Program-made: the position numbers and the translations under genes
Notes under the pieces: model-generated
Told to the model about the DNA's origin: nothing
Database searches by the model: none
Seen by the model: only the letters and a program-made list of their open reading frames with translations
Source: Conservatibacter flavescens
GTDB taxonomy: Bacteria > Pseudomonadota > Gammaproteobacteria > Enterobacterales > Pasteurellaceae
Reading direction: 5' to 3'
Length of the DNA stretch: 64,000 nt
NCBI RefSeq assembly: GCF_002795425.1
Contig: NZ_PHHA01000026.1
Location: forward strand, 55,137 to 119,136
Shown here: positions 39,365-48,460 of the stretch, one piece after another
How the letters are laid out: the number at the start of each line of letters is the position of its first letter
Numbering within the stretch: position 1 is the first letter of the stretch

Positions 39365-40615
39365 ATGACGATTCAACAATCTTATGAACTTGCTAAACAA
39401 CAATTTGCCGATATTGGCGTTGATACCGAAAAAGCCATGCAACTGTTAGATAGCTTGCCTGTTTCGATTCATTGCTGGCAAGGTGATGATGTAGCAGGCT
39501 TTGAAAAGCAAAGTGGTGCATTAACAGGCGGTATTCAAGCCACAGGGAATTACCCTGGTAAAGCGCGCGCACCGCAAGAATTACGTGCTGACCTTGATTT
39601 GGCAAGCAGCTTAATTCCAGGTGCGAAACGTTTAAATTTGCATGCATCTTATTTGGAAGCAGAAGGCAAAGTTGAACGCAATGAAGTGAAACCTGAGCAC
39701 TTTAAAAATTGGGTGGATTGGGCGAAACAAAATCAATTTGGTTTAGATTTTAATCCAACTTATTTTTCTCACCCATTAAGTGCCGAAGCCACCCTTTCTC
39801 ATAGCAATAAAGAAATTCGTGATTTTTGGATCGAACACGGCAAAGCCTGCCGCAAAATTTCAGAATATTTTGGTAAAGAACTTGGCACGGCTTCTGTGAT
39901 GAATATTTGGATTCCTGACGGCGCAAAAGATTTAACCGTTGATAAAGCCGCGCCTCGCCAGCGTTTGGTGGAAGCCCTTGATGAGATTATTAGAGAAAAA
40001 ATCGATCCGAAATATCATTTAGATGCGGTGGAAAGCAAATTATTCGGTATCGGCTTGGAATCTTATACCGTAGGGTCAAATGAATTCTATGTGGGCTATG
40101 CTACTTCACGCAAAACCGCACTTTGTTTAGATGCGGGGCATTATCACCCGACTGAAGTGATTTCTGACAAAATTTCTGCCGTAATGCCGTTTGTCGAACA
40201 TTTACTGTTACACGTTAGCCGTCCAGTGCGTTGGGACAGTGATCACGTTGTATTACTTGATGACGAAACTCAAGCCATTGCCAATGAAATTATCCGTAAT
40301 CAACTTTTTAATCGCGTGCATATCGGTTTGGACTTCTTTGATGCATCCATTAACCGTATCGCTGCTTGGGTTATCGGAACACGCAATATGAAAAAAGCCT
40401 TATTGCGCGCCTTATTAGAGCCAACGGCGAGCTTGCGTGAAGCGGAAAATAACCGTGACTTCACCACCCGTTTAGCCTTATTGGAAGAACAAAAATCACT
40501 ACCTTGGCAAGCGGTTTGGGATATGTATTGTGAACGCCATAATGTGCCAACAGGCAGTAACTGGCTTGCACAAGTTCGCCAATATGAAACCAATGTTTTA
40601 AGCCAACGTGCATAA
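39365..40615 (+). CDS. rhaA: L-rhamnose isomerase
   Basis: RhaA converts L-rhamnose to L-rhamnulose. The 416-residue metal-dependent TIM barrel matches the family over its whole length. It shows [33 protein letters not shown], and the metal-site region [12 protein letters not shown]. The final [13 protein letters not shown] is typical of RhaA. AAGGAGATTTATT precedes the start, 18 bases after rhaB. rhaD follows 10 bases downstream. Confidence 0.97.
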   Translation: MTIQQSYELAKQQFADIGVDTEKAMQLLDSLPVSIHCWQGDDVAGFEKQSGALTGGIQATGNYPGKARAPQELRADLDLASSLIPGAKRLNLHASYLEAEGKVERNEVKPEHFKNWVDWAKQNQFGLDFNPTYFSHPLSAEATLSHSNKEIRDFWIEHGKACRKISEYFGKELGTASVMNIWIPDGAKDLTVDKAAPRQRLVEALDEIIREKIDPKYHLDAVESKLFGIGLESYTVGSNEFYVGYATSRKTALCLDAGHYHPTEVISDKISAVMPFVEHLLLHVSRPVRWDSDHVVLLDDETQAIANEIIRNQLFNRVHIGLDFFDASINRIAAWVIGTRNMKKALLRALLEPTASLREAENNRDFTTRLALLEEQKSLPWQAVWDMYCERHNVPTGSNWLAQVRQYETNVLSQRA

Positions 40616-40625
40616 GGAGCGGATT

Positions 40626-41444
40626 ATGCAAAAAATTCTTTCTTCTTGGTTTGTACAGGGCATGATTAAAGCCACTAATGATATGTGGTTGAAAGGGTGG
40701 GACGAACGTAACGGCGGCAATATCAGCTTACGTTTGTTGGAAGAAGATGTGGCGCCTTATAAACAGGAGTTTGATCCGAATCCACGCCATGTCGCGTTAA
40801 CCCAAGATCTTGCTGCCTTGAAAGGGCAATACTTCATTGTTACAGGTTCGGGCAAGTTCTTCCGCAACGTGATTTTAGATCCTGCCGATACGCTTGCAGT
40901 GGTTCGCGTTGATGAACAAGGCAAAGGCTATTATGTGGAATGGGGTTTAGTGAATGGTGGTGTGGCTACTTCAGAGCTGGCGGCACATTTGCAATCTCAC
41001 ATTGTGAGAATGGCGAAAACGAACGGCAAAGATCGTGTGATTATGCACTGCCACGCCACCCACTTAATTGCGCTGACCTATGTATTACCACTCGACAGTA
41101 AAGTATTTACCCGTGAATTATGGGAAATGAGTACAGAATGCTTGGTGGTATTTCCTGATGGTGTCGGCATTTTACCTTGGCTTGTACCAGGTAAAGATGA
41201 AATCGGCTATACCACCGCAGAGCAAATGAAAGATCACTCCCTCGTGCTTTGGGCATTCCATGGTGTATTTGGCGCAGGACCTACATTAGATGAAACCTTT
41301 GGTTTGATTGATACCGCAGAAAAATCTGCCGAAATCTCCGTAAAAGTGATGTCAATGGGAGGTAAAAAACAAACTATTACCACCGAAAACTTCAAATTAT
41401 TGGCAGAACGCTTTGGGGTAACACCGATTGAAGGCGTTTTGTAA
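40626..41444 (+). CDS. rhaD: Rhamnulose-1-phosphate aldolase
   Basis: RhaD splits L-rhamnulose 1-phosphate to DHAP and L-lactaldehyde. The 272-residue class II aldolase (AraD-like) shows GNISLR, the zinc ligands HCHATH and a third His in [11 protein letters not shown], and the Glu in [13 protein letters not shown]. The frame extends to 40608, overlapping rhaA, but AGGAGCGGATT points to the ATG at 40626. No lactaldehyde reductase or dehydrogenase gene is in the window. An uptake-signal hairpin lies between rhaD and rhaT. Confidence 0.96.
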   Translation: MQKILSSWFVQGMIKATNDMWLKGWDERNGGNISLRLLEEDVAPYKQEFDPNPRHVALTQDLAALKGQYFIVTGSGKFFRNVILDPADTLAVVRVDEQGKGYYVEWGLVNGGVATSELAAHLQSHIVRMAKTNGKDRVIMHCHATHLIALTYVLPLDSKVFTRELWEMSTECLVVFPDGVGILPWLVPGKDEIGYTTAEQMKDHSLVLWAFHGVFGAGPTLDETFGLIDTAEKSAEISVKVMSMGGKKQTITTENFKLLAERFGVTPIEGVL

Positions 41445-41461
41445 AAATTTCCGTAAAACCA

Positions 41462-41509
41462 ACCGCACTTTTTAGTACATCGTTTAGAAATAACGATAAA
41501 AAGTGCGGT
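41462..41509 (+). terminator. Inverted uptake-signal pair forming a hairpin between rhaD and rhaT
   Basis: ACCGCACTTTTT at 41462-41473 pairs perfectly with AAAAAGTGCGGT at 41498-41509. Inside the loop, ATCGTT and AACGAT form a second 6-bp stem. Each outer arm contains a full uptake signal. There is no long T run after the second arm, so termination may be partial, which would lower rhaT and rhaM relative to rhaBAD. Confidence 0.65.
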
Positions 41510-41541
41510 GCAAACTTTAAATGTTTTAAAGGAGCAATATT

Positions 41542-42576
41542 ATGGGTAGTTCAATTTTATTAGGCATTTTCTGGCATTTCGTTGGCGCGACTTCCGCCGC
41601 TTGCTTCTATGCCCCCTTGAAAAAAGTCGCCAATTGGTCTTGGGAAACCATGTGGTCAGTGGCAGGGATATTCTCTTGGATCTTACTGCCTTGGGGAATC
41701 AGCTATTGGTTATTACCTGACTTCTGGGCGTATTATGGTTCATTTGGTGCGGGTATCTTATTACCCGTATTCTTGTTTGGCGCCATGTGGGGCGTGGGGA
41801 ATATCGGCTACGGCTTAACCATGCGTTATCTCGGTATGTCAATGGGGATCGGTATTGCCATTGGGATCACCTTAATTGTTGGTACTTTAATGACCCCAAT
41901 TCTACAAGGTCGCTTTGGTGAATTATTGGCATCAACAGGCGGAAAAATGACTTTACTAGGTGTCGTGGTAGCGCTTATTGGGGTTGCGGTAGTCTCTTAT
42001 GCGGGCTTATTAAAAGAACGGGTTTCCGGTATTTCTGTGGAGGAATTTAATTTGAAAAAAGGCTTAGCCCTTGCCGTGATGTGCGGTATTTTCTCCGCAG
42101 GTATGTCATTTGCCATGAGTGCAGCAGTGCCAATGCATGAAAGTGCGGCGCAATTAGGCGTTGATCCGCTGTATGTCGCCTTGCCAAGTTATGTGGTGAT
42201 TATGGGCGGTGGTGCGATTATTAACCTTGGTTACTGTATTATTCGCTTGATTATTAAACCTGAATTATCTTTCCGTAAAGATATGAGTGTGGCAAAAGGC
42301 TTATTGGTGACAAATATCATTTTCGCCGCAATCGGCGGTATGATGTGGTACTTCCAATTCTTCTTCTATGCTTGGGGACATGCCAACATTCCTGCTGACT
42401 ACGGCTTTATGAGTTGGATGTTACATATGAGCTTCTATGTATTGTGCGGCGGTATTGTGGGGTTAATTTTAAAAGAATGGAAAGACACTGGCACAAAACC
42501 TGTGCGTGTATTATGTATTGGCTGTTTAATCATCGTATTAGCTGCCAATATTGTTGGTTTAGGTATGGCGAATTAA
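41542..42576 (+). CDS. rhaT: L-rhamnose-proton symporter
   Basis: RhaT imports L-rhamnose with protons. The 344-residue protein has ten hydrophobic segments and the RhaT family patterns [37 protein letters not shown] and [32 protein letters not shown] precedes the start. It lies 97 bases after rhaD across the uptake-signal hairpin, and rhaM follows 10 bases later. Confidence 0.96.
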   Translation: MGSSILLGIFWHFVGATSAACFYAPLKKVANWSWETMWSVAGIFSWILLPWGISYWLLPDFWAYYGSFGAGILLPVFLFGAMWGVGNIGYGLTMRYLGMSMGIGIAIGITLIVGTLMTPILQGRFGELLASTGGKMTLLGVVVALIGVAVVSYAGLLKERVSGISVEEFNLKKGLALAVMCGIFSAGMSFAMSAAVPMHESAAQLGVDPLYVALPSYVVIMGGGAIINLGYCIIRLIIKPELSFRKDMSVAKGLLVTNIIFAAIGGMMWYFQFFFYAWGHANIPADYGFMSWMLHMSFYVLCGGIVGLILKEWKDTGTKPVRVLCIGCLIIVLAANIVGLGMAN

Positions 42577-42586
42577 GGAGAAGATG

Positions 42587-42901
42587 ATGATTAGAAAAGG
42601 TGTATTAATGCAGGTAAATCCAGATTGCCACGCGAAATACAAAAAACGTCATGACGAAATTTTTCCTGAATTGGTAAAAGCATTAAAAGATCATGGCGCC
42701 CATAATTATTCGATATTTTTAGATGAGAAACGTAATCTGCTATTCGGTTATGTGGAAATTGAATCAGAAGAACGCTGGAATCAAGTGGCACAGACACAAG
42801 CCTGTCAAAAATGGTGGGCGTTTATGAAAGATATTATGCCATCAAATCCTGATAACAGCCCGATTTCAGAAGAACTGGAACAAGTATTTTATCTAGAATA
42901 A
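42587..42901 (+). CDS. rhaM: L-rhamnose mutarotase
   Basis: RhaM interconverts the anomers of L-rhamnose. The 104-residue protein of the dimeric alpha/beta-barrel family shows [42 protein letters not shown] and [19 protein letters not shown]. The two adjacent ATGs (42584, 42587) are both behind GGAGAAG; the second gives the E. coli length. It is the last gene of the rha unit and ends at a bidirectional terminator. Confidence 0.95.
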   Translation: MIRKGVLMQVNPDCHAKYKKRHDEIFPELVKALKDHGAHNYSIFLDEKRNLLFGYVEIESEERWNQVAQTQACQKWWAFMKDIMPSNPDNSPISEELEQVFYLE

Positions 42902-42905
42902 CAAT

Positions 42906-42931
42906 AAAATGGGGGCTTTATCCCCCATTTT
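42906..42931. terminator. Bidirectional terminator overlapping the end of the zinc-ribbon gene
   Basis: AAAATGGGGG and CCCCCATTTT flank a six-base loop, with A and T runs on both sides. It ends the rha operon. The loop contains the minus-strand stop codon (42918-42920), so the last residues N-G-G of the zinc-ribbon protein are encoded by one arm of the stem. Confidence 0.88.
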
Positions 42932-43154
42932 GCCACCAACTTGCCACCCCAATAACAACCGCAAAAATGACAAACCAAATCAAATGCAATTTAACACTTT
43001 TACGGTTAATTTCTGCATTATGTTGGCGCCGTTGTTCTAAAACCGCTTTATATTTTTCCAAATCTGCCTCAGCAAAAGAGAAAGCACAATGTGGACAAAG
43101 CTTCGCACTTTCACTGATTTTTTTTCGACATCCTGGACAACGTTGTAATGCCAT
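42918..43154 (-). CDS. Small zinc-ribbon membrane protein
   Basis: A 78-residue protein. Residues 6-24 hold two Cys pairs (CPGC and CPHC), the pattern of a zinc-ribbon. A charged linker (residues 28-52) follows, then one membrane helix (LHLIWFVIFAVVIGVASWW). Such proteins are common but unassigned. It starts 9 bases after rsuA and is probably co-transcribed with it. Its stop codon is inside a terminator hairpin. The zinc motif and membrane helix are clear; function is unknown. Confidence 0.8.
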   Translation of the reverse strand: MALQRCPGCRKKISESAKLCPHCAFSFAEADLEKYKAVLEQRRQHNAEINRKSVKLHLIWFVIFAVVIGVASWWQNGG

Positions 43155-43163
43155 TTTTTCTCC

Positions 43164-43856
43164 TTAAAATTGAGCAATTTCCTCTGACGTCAACATGCGA
43201 TATTCTCCCTCAGGCACACTATCATCTAACACAATCGACCCAACTCGCCAACGATGCAATGCCTCAACTTTATTACCTAAAGCCGCAAACATACGTTTTA
43301 CTTGGTGATAACGCCCCTCGCTAATGGTTAAATTTACATTGTAATCATCAATAATCTCTAATTTAGCAGGCTTTGTCGCCTCTTTTTCTCCACGCAATAA
43401 AATCCCTTTTTCACACTCAGCCTGATAATGGCTTTCGACAGGATCCGCGAGGGTGACTAAGTATGTTTTCTCACAATGATATTTAGGGGAAGTAATGCGA
43501 TGTGACCATTGGCCATCATCAGTCAATAACACAAGCCCTGTCGTATCTACATCTAACCTACCCGCACTATGCAATTTAACAGAAAGAGGATAATCAAAAA
43601 ACTGATAAATTGTCGGGTAATCCCCCTCTTCATGAGAACATACATACCCCTGTGGTTTATGAAATAAAATATATTGCCCAGCCTCAATCCAGTTCAACAA
43701 TTGACCATCATAATGGATTTCATCGGTTTTGCTAACTTTCACCGCACCGCTTTTCTCAACTTTTCCATTAATTGTCACCGCACTTTGGCGCAACACTTTT
43801 GCTGCCTGTGAGCGAGTTAATCCGGTATTTTCGGCTAAAAACTTATCTAATCGCAT
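43164..43856 (-). CDS. rsuA: 16S rRNA pseudouridine(516) synthase RsuA
   Basis: RsuA makes pseudouridine 516 in 16S rRNA. The 230-residue protein has an N-terminal S4 RNA-binding domain (MRLDKFLAENTGLTRSQAAK), the catalytic motif AGRLDVDTTGLVLLTDDGQW with the active Asp, and YHQVKRMFAALGN. An ATG at 43874 lies upstream, but GGAG before the ATG at 43856 and the family start MRLDKF decide the start. Inverted uptake signals flank the start region (near 43779 and 43876). Confidence 0.95.
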   Translation of the reverse strand: MRLDKFLAENTGLTRSQAAKVLRQSAVTINGKVEKSGAVKVSKTDEIHYDGQLLNWIEAGQYILFHKPQGYVCSHEEGDYPTIYQFFDYPLSVKLHSAGRLDVDTTGLVLLTDDGQWSHRITSPKYHCEKTYLVTLADPVESHYQAECEKGILLRGEKEATKPAKLEIIDDYNVNLTISEGRYHQVKRMFAALGNKVEALHRWRVGSIVLDDSVPEGEYRMLTSEEIAQF

Positions 43857-44011
43857 ACTGTTCTCCGTTGACATAAAGTGCGGTTAATTTTACAGGATTT
43901 TTGACTCAGAAAGCGAATAATGTGTACCATATCACAAATTGAATGATTAATTATGGCTATAATATTGCTTTTATTCGATAAATTCATGACTAAACAATGA
44001 GGATTTTCCAT

Positions 44012-46282
44012 ATGGATGAACAATTACGCCAAGCAGCTCTAGATTTCCATGAGTTTCCTAAGCCTGGAAAAATTGAAGTTACCCCAACTAAATCCCTTGC
44101 CACACAACGCGATCTTGCCCTAGCTTACTCACCTGGTGTTGCTATGCCTTGCTTAGAAATTCAAGCAAATCCCGCCTCCGCTCACAAATATACTGCTCGT
44201 GGTAATTTGGTCGCAGTCATTTCAAATGGTTCTGCCGTTTTAGGGCTAGGTAATATTGGGGCTTTAGCTGGTAAACCCGTTATGGAAGGAAAAGGGGTGT
44301 TATTTAAAAAATTTGCCGGTGTTGATGTATTTGATATTGAAATTGATGAACAAGATCCTGATAAATTAGTCGACATCATTGCTTCCCTTGAACCTACTTT
44401 TGGCGGAATCAACTTAGAGGACATCAAGGCGCCTGAATGTTTTTATATTGAACAAAAATTACGTGAACGCATGAATATTCCTGTATTTCATGACGATCAG
44501 CATGGCACCGCAATTATTAGCGCAGCGGCTATTTTAAACGGTTTACGCATTGTAAATAAGAAAATAGAAGATGTACGTTTAGTGGCTTCGGGTGCTGGCG
44601 CGGCCTCTATTGCTTGTTTGAATTTGCTCATTAGCCTTGGCATGAAACGTGAGAATATTACGGTATGTGATTCTAAAGGTGTGATTTACAAAAATCGGGA
44701 TGCTAATTTAGATGAAACGAAAAAGTTATATGCGATTGAAGATAATGGACAACGCACCTTAGCCGATGCCATTCCAAACGCTGACATTTTCTTGGGTTGC
44801 TCTGCTGCTGGTGCATTAACACAAGATATGGTGAAGAATATGGCTAATAGCCCATTAATTTTGGCATTAGCAAACCCGGATCCTGAAATTACCCCACCGG
44901 AAGCAAAAGCTGCACGTCCTGATGCGATTGTATGTACAGGGCGTTCTGACTATCCAAATCAGGTAAATAACGTATTATGCTTCCCGTTTATTTTCCGTGG
45001 CGCATTAGATGTCGGCGCAACCACCATTAATGAAGAAATGAAAATGGCGGCGGTCTATGCCATTGCTGATTTAGCCCTTGCAGAGCAAAGCGACGTTGTT
45101 TCTTCGGCTTATGGTGACAGCGAAGTCTCGTTTGGCCCAGATTATATTATTCCAAAACCGTTTGATCCACGCTTAATAATTAACATCGCGCCAGCTGTCG
45201 CAAAAGCGGCAATGGAAAGCGGTGTCGCGACACGCCCTATTCAAGATTTCGATGCTTATATCGAAAAATTGACACAATTTGTGTATAAAACTAATTTATT
45301 TATGAAACCGGTTTTTGCTCAAGCTAAGGCCGATAAAAAACGGGTATTATTAACCGATGGCGAAGAGCCACGTGTATTACACGCTGTTCAAGAAATTTCC
45401 ACACTAGGAATTGCTCTCCCTGTATTAGTCGGCCGTCCTGCAGTTATTGCGCAGCGGGTAAAATCTCTTGGATTAAAAATTCAGATTAATCAAGATTATG
45501 AAATTATCGATATTGAAAATAATCCAGATCATGAAGAATGCTGGCAAGATTACTACCAAGCCCACAAACGTCATGGCGTGACACCGGTTTCTGCACAACG
45601 TGAATTGCGCACGAATCCCACTGTTGTAGGAGCGACATTACTTAACTTAGGCAAAGTCGATGCGATGTTGTGTGGGTTAATGGGCTATTATGATAGCCAT
45701 TTAAGCGTATTAGAAAATGTATTAGGCACAAAATCTGAAGTATCCACCCTCGCCACTGTCAACGGGTTAATTTTGCCACATGGCAATTTATTCCTAACAG
45801 ATACTTTCGTTAACCAAGACCCTTCAGCGGAAGAATTGGCTTCGATTACCATGATGGCAGCTAAAGAAGTGCGCAATTTTGGTATAGAGCCACAAATAGC
45901 GCTGGTTTCCAGCTCTAACTATGGCAGTGCAAATACACCAAGTGCGGTCAAAATGCGCCAAGTTTTAGCATTAGTACAAGCGCAAGAACCAAACTTAGTC
46001 ATTGATGGTGAGATGCATTGTGATCTCGCGTTAAGTGAAAGTTTACGCCAAGAAATTATGCCTGATAGTCCACTAAAAGGCGCTGCTAATCTACTCGTTT
46101 TCCCAAATATGGAAGCGGCTCGTATTAGCTTAAATCTATTACAGGGGACAAATAGCCCTATCACTATCGGTCCGTTACTCATGGGATTAAATAAATCTGC
46201 CCACATATTAACGCCAGTTGCCTCTGTACGCCGTATTATTAATATGGTTGCCGTTGCAGCAGTAAAAGCGCAAAATCATTAA
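44012..46282 (+). CDS. maeB: NADP-dependent malic enzyme MaeB
   Basis: MaeB makes pyruvate and NADPH from malate. The 756-residue two-domain protein has the malic enzyme (residues 1 to about 430, with [39 protein letters not shown] and Rossmann [13 protein letters not shown]). A phosphotransacetylase-like domain ([28 protein letters not shown]) then provides allosteric control. The frame starts at 43997, but AGGA before the ATG at 44012 and the family start MDxQL favour the shorter form. Confidence 0.96.
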   Translation: MDEQLRQAALDFHEFPKPGKIEVTPTKSLATQRDLALAYSPGVAMPCLEIQANPASAHKYTARGNLVAVISNGSAVLGLGNIGALAGKPVMEGKGVLFKKFAGVDVFDIEIDEQDPDKLVDIIASLEPTFGGINLEDIKAPECFYIEQKLRERMNIPVFHDDQHGTAIISAAAILNGLRIVNKKIEDVRLVASGAGAASIACLNLLISLGMKRENITVCDSKGVIYKNRDANLDETKKLYAIEDNGQRTLADAIPNADIFLGCSAAGALTQDMVKNMANSPLILALANPDPEITPPEAKAARPDAIVCTGRSDYPNQVNNVLCFPFIFRGALDVGATTINEEMKMAAVYAIADLALAEQSDVVSSAYGDSEVSFGPDYIIPKPFDPRLIINIAPAVAKAAMESGVATRPIQDFDAYIEKLTQFVYKTNLFMKPVFAQAKADKKRVLLTDGEEPRVLHAVQEISTLGIALPVLVGRPAVIAQRVKSLGLKIQINQDYEIIDIENNPDHEECWQDYYQAHKRHGVTPVSAQRELRTNPTVVGATLLNLGKVDAMLCGLMGYYDSHLSVLENVLGTKSEVSTLATVNGLILPHGNLFLTDTFVNQDPSAEELASITMMAAKEVRNFGIEPQIALVSSSNYGSANTPSAVKMRQVLALVQAQEPNLVIDGEMHCDLALSESLRQEIMPDSPLKGAANLLVFPNMEAARISLNLLQGTNSPITIGPLLMGLNKSAHILTPVASVRRIINMVAVAAVKAQNH

Positions 46283-46288
46283 ATGGGT

Positions 46289-46326
46289 TAGGGGCATGAA
46301 GTATTTGATTAATCTGCCCCTCATTT
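46289..46326 (+). terminator. Probable terminator after maeB
   Basis: AGGGGCA at 46289-46295 pairs with TGCCCCT at 46314-46320, followed by CATTTTCTTTTCC. The loop is long, so strength is uncertain. Confidence 0.55.
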
Positions 46327-46351
46327 TCTTTTCCAATACTCACCGCACTTT

Positions 46352-46368
46352 TGTTAAAAAGGTGTAAC
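46352..46368 (+). promoter_or_regulatory. ArcA-like direct repeat upstream of sodA
   Basis: TGTTAA at 46352 and TGTAAC at 46363 are spaced 11 bases apart, the spacing of ArcA direct-repeat elements (TGTTAA-like). It lies about 70-85 bases before sodA. E. coli sodA is repressed by ArcA, and arcA is in this window. Short AT-rich repeats are easy to match by chance. Confidence 0.35.
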
Positions 46369-46374
46369 AATTAG

Positions 46375-46404
46375 TGATCTTAAGCTATTTTTTTGTTAAG
46401 ATCA
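46375..46404. promoter_or_regulatory. Perfect 9-bp inverted repeat upstream of sodA
   Basis: TGATCTTAA at 46375-46383 and TTAAGATCA at 46396-46404 are perfect complements with 12 bases between. It ends 33 bases before the sodA start, in the promoter or leader. There is no T run on the 3' side, so an operator or leader hairpin is more likely than a terminator. Confidence 0.5.
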
Positions 46405-46437
46405 TATTGATGTTAAACTGACTAAAAGGAAATAATT

Positions 46438-47073
46438 ATGGCTTATACTCTACCTGAGCTTGGATATGCGTATGATGCATTAGAACCTCATTTTGATGCT
46501 CAAACGATGGAAATTCACCACAGCAAACACCACCAAGCATATGTTAATAACGCAAATGCAGTGTTAGAAACTTCAGCAGAATTAACCGAGCTTGCCAATG
46601 CAGGTTGCCCTGGTTCATTCTTACGTAATTTAGACAAAGTTCCCGCAGACAAACTCGCGGCATTACGTAACAACGTTGGTGGCCACGCTAACCACACTTT
46701 ATTCTGGAAAAGCTTGAAAAAAGGAACCACATTACAAGGCGCATTAAAAGAAGCCATTGAACGTGATTTCGGTTCTGTTGATGCATTCAAAGCAGAATTT
46801 GAAAAAGCGGCTGCAACGCGCTTTGGTTCTGGTTGGGCATGGTTAGTTTATGAAAATGGTAAATTAGCAGTTGTCTCAACAGCTAACCAAGATTCACCAT
46901 TAATGGGCAAAGAAATTGCAGGTTGTTCTGGTTATCCAATTTTTGGCTTAGATGTTTGGGAACACGCTTATTACTTAAAATTCCAAAACCGTCGTCCAGA
47001 CTACATCAAAGAATTCTGGAATGTGGTTAACTGGGATTTCGCAGCAGAACGTTTTGCTAAAGCTTCTGCTTAA
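46438..47073 (+). CDS. sodA: Superoxide dismutase (Mn type)
   Basis: SodA removes superoxide in the cytoplasm. The 211-residue protein has the metal ligands His ([13 protein letters not shown]), His ([10 protein letters not shown]), Asp and His ([20 protein letters not shown]). The residues around the active site (NQDSPLM, WGWLVYE-like [12 protein letters not shown]) fit the Mn-type rather than the Fe-type. AAAAGGAAATAATT precedes the start. It is monocistronic with a strong terminator. Confidence 0.96.
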   Translation: MAYTLPELGYAYDALEPHFDAQTMEIHHSKHHQAYVNNANAVLETSAELTELANAGCPGSFLRNLDKVPADKLAALRNNVGGHANHTLFWKSLKKGTTLQGALKEAIERDFGSVDAFKAEFEKAAATRFGSGWAWLVYENGKLAVVSTANQDSPLMGKEIAGCSGYPIFGLDVWEHAYYLKFQNRRPDYIKEFWNVVNWDFAAERFAKASA

Positions 47074-47111
47074 TATCGAATAAACATATTTTGATTATAT
47101 GCTTATCATAC

Positions 47112-47139
47112 AAAAGGTCTGGAAAAATCCAGACCTTTT
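47112..47139. terminator. Bidirectional terminator between sodA and the sialidase gene
   Basis: AAAAGGTCTGG and CCAGACCTTTT form an 11-bp stem around a short loop. It sits between convergent genes with A and T runs on both sides. Confidence 0.9.
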
Positions 47140-47155
47140 ATTATGGCGCTCGGCA

Positions 47156-48460
47156 TTATTTAAATTGATATTCCAATTTTAATGCAATTTGACTTTGTTT
47201 CACTTTACCTTTTGATAAACCATGACGGTGATCAAACTGAACTCCCAATTTCAATTGCTCTAACAAAGCAACATCTGCATTGGCTCTGAACAATAAAGCA
47301 TTCCCCAATTTACCTGAGTTAAACTGTACTGTTTGAGTGCCATCATCTACTGATACAGATGTGCCTTTATGTTGATTCTGTTCATAAAATGCGCCGACTT
47401 TAAAATCAACAACATCATTTGCCCAGTTTACATAACTTCCCGCATAAGGGCTCACTAAAGTACTATCCTTAGCTGTCACATTCCATGTTGGATGACTATC
47501 AACGTCTAACTTCAATTGTTGATAATTAATCCCCACAACAGGAATTAACTTCACTGCATTGAGATCAATACGATAACCCGCTTCAGCACCTAACTGCCAT
47601 GCTTTACCTTTGATTTTCGCATTTTGGGCAAGGGTATTTGCCGATACTTCACCTCTATGCCAGTGATAACCCGCTTTGAGGTTCAACAAATAATTATCCC
47701 ATTCATGGTGAGTGGCTAACAATAATGAGGTCGTTTTATATTTGGTCGTACTTTCTCCATCAGCGGCCTGCGGCTTCACTTTATTATTCGTGAATGCAAT
47801 ACCTCCATGTAATTCCGTATTTTCACTTAATGGTACATAAGCGCCAAATAACGTACTGTTTTTATTGGATTTATAACCATATCCATAATCGACAAAATTC
47901 AGATTAGATTGATAATTCGCATGGCTATGTTGCTGTGCCACATAGAAACCTTTCTTATCTTTACGCCATAAATTCTGACTAAAGACATGATCCAACTGCT
48001 TAGCTTGCTCAAATAGCGCTGTTTGTGCGACTAAATAAGACGGCGTATCGGCTTTAATACTCTCACGTGCCGGTGCCGTTGGTGTTGGTTCCGGTGCTGG
48101 CGCTGGAGCCGGCGTTGGTGCCGGTGTTGGTGCCGGCGTTGGCGCTGGTGTCGGCGTTGGTGTCGGCGTTGGTGCCGGTGTTGGCGCAGGTGTCGGCGTT
48201 GGTTCCGGTGCTGGCGTTGGCGCTGGTGTCGGCGTTGGTTCCGGTGCTGGTGTTGGCGCTGGCGTTGAATCTACCTCTTTCCGTACCACATTAGAAAGCG
48301 GTTTTCCATCTTCGGTAATCAATTGATTATAAAGACGATAGTGATAAGCATCGTCAACCACACCTTTATCAATCGTAACTAACTCAAAATTATATAAACT
48401 ATTTACCGCACTTTGAGGATTATTACGATCATACACGCCGCCTAAAGCAAAACGACTCAC
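47156..48460 (-). pseudogene. nanB: C-terminal autotransporter part of the split sialidase gene (linker and beta-barrel)
   Basis: This 434-codon frame continues the sialidase frame directly after a TAG. It has no ATG at its beginning: the first codon is GTG and has no ribosome site. It encodes the rest of a passenger or autochaperone region ([24 protein letters not shown]), a Pro-rich linker of TP/AP/EP units (48069-48266), and an autotransporter beta-barrel of about 280 residues ending LKLEYQFK. A free barrel without signal peptide could not be exported. I therefore regard it as the disconnected half of the gene at 48461-51853. The TAG could also be read through or be a sequencing error. Confidence 0.75.
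48069..48266 (-). repeat. Pro-rich tandem repeat (TPAP/EP units) in the sialidase linker
   Basis: About 198 bases of 6-base steps (CCAACG, CCAGCA, CCGGAA variants) encode alternating Thr-Pro, Ala-Pro and Glu-Pro. A 36-base unit coding for [12 protein letters not shown] is present twice almost exactly. Unit length is a multiple of three, so copy-number change alters linker length and not the frame. Confidence 0.85.

Noticed and set aside
48069..48266. Possible CRISPR-like or satellite repeat
   Set aside because: Unit steps are 6 bases with no spacers, and the repeat translates to a Pro-rich linker in the autotransporter frame.
48067..48294. Plus-strand frame rich in Val, Pro, Ala and Leu opposite the sialidase linker
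   Set aside because: It is the complement of the TP/AP repeat and so only looks like a repetitive protein.
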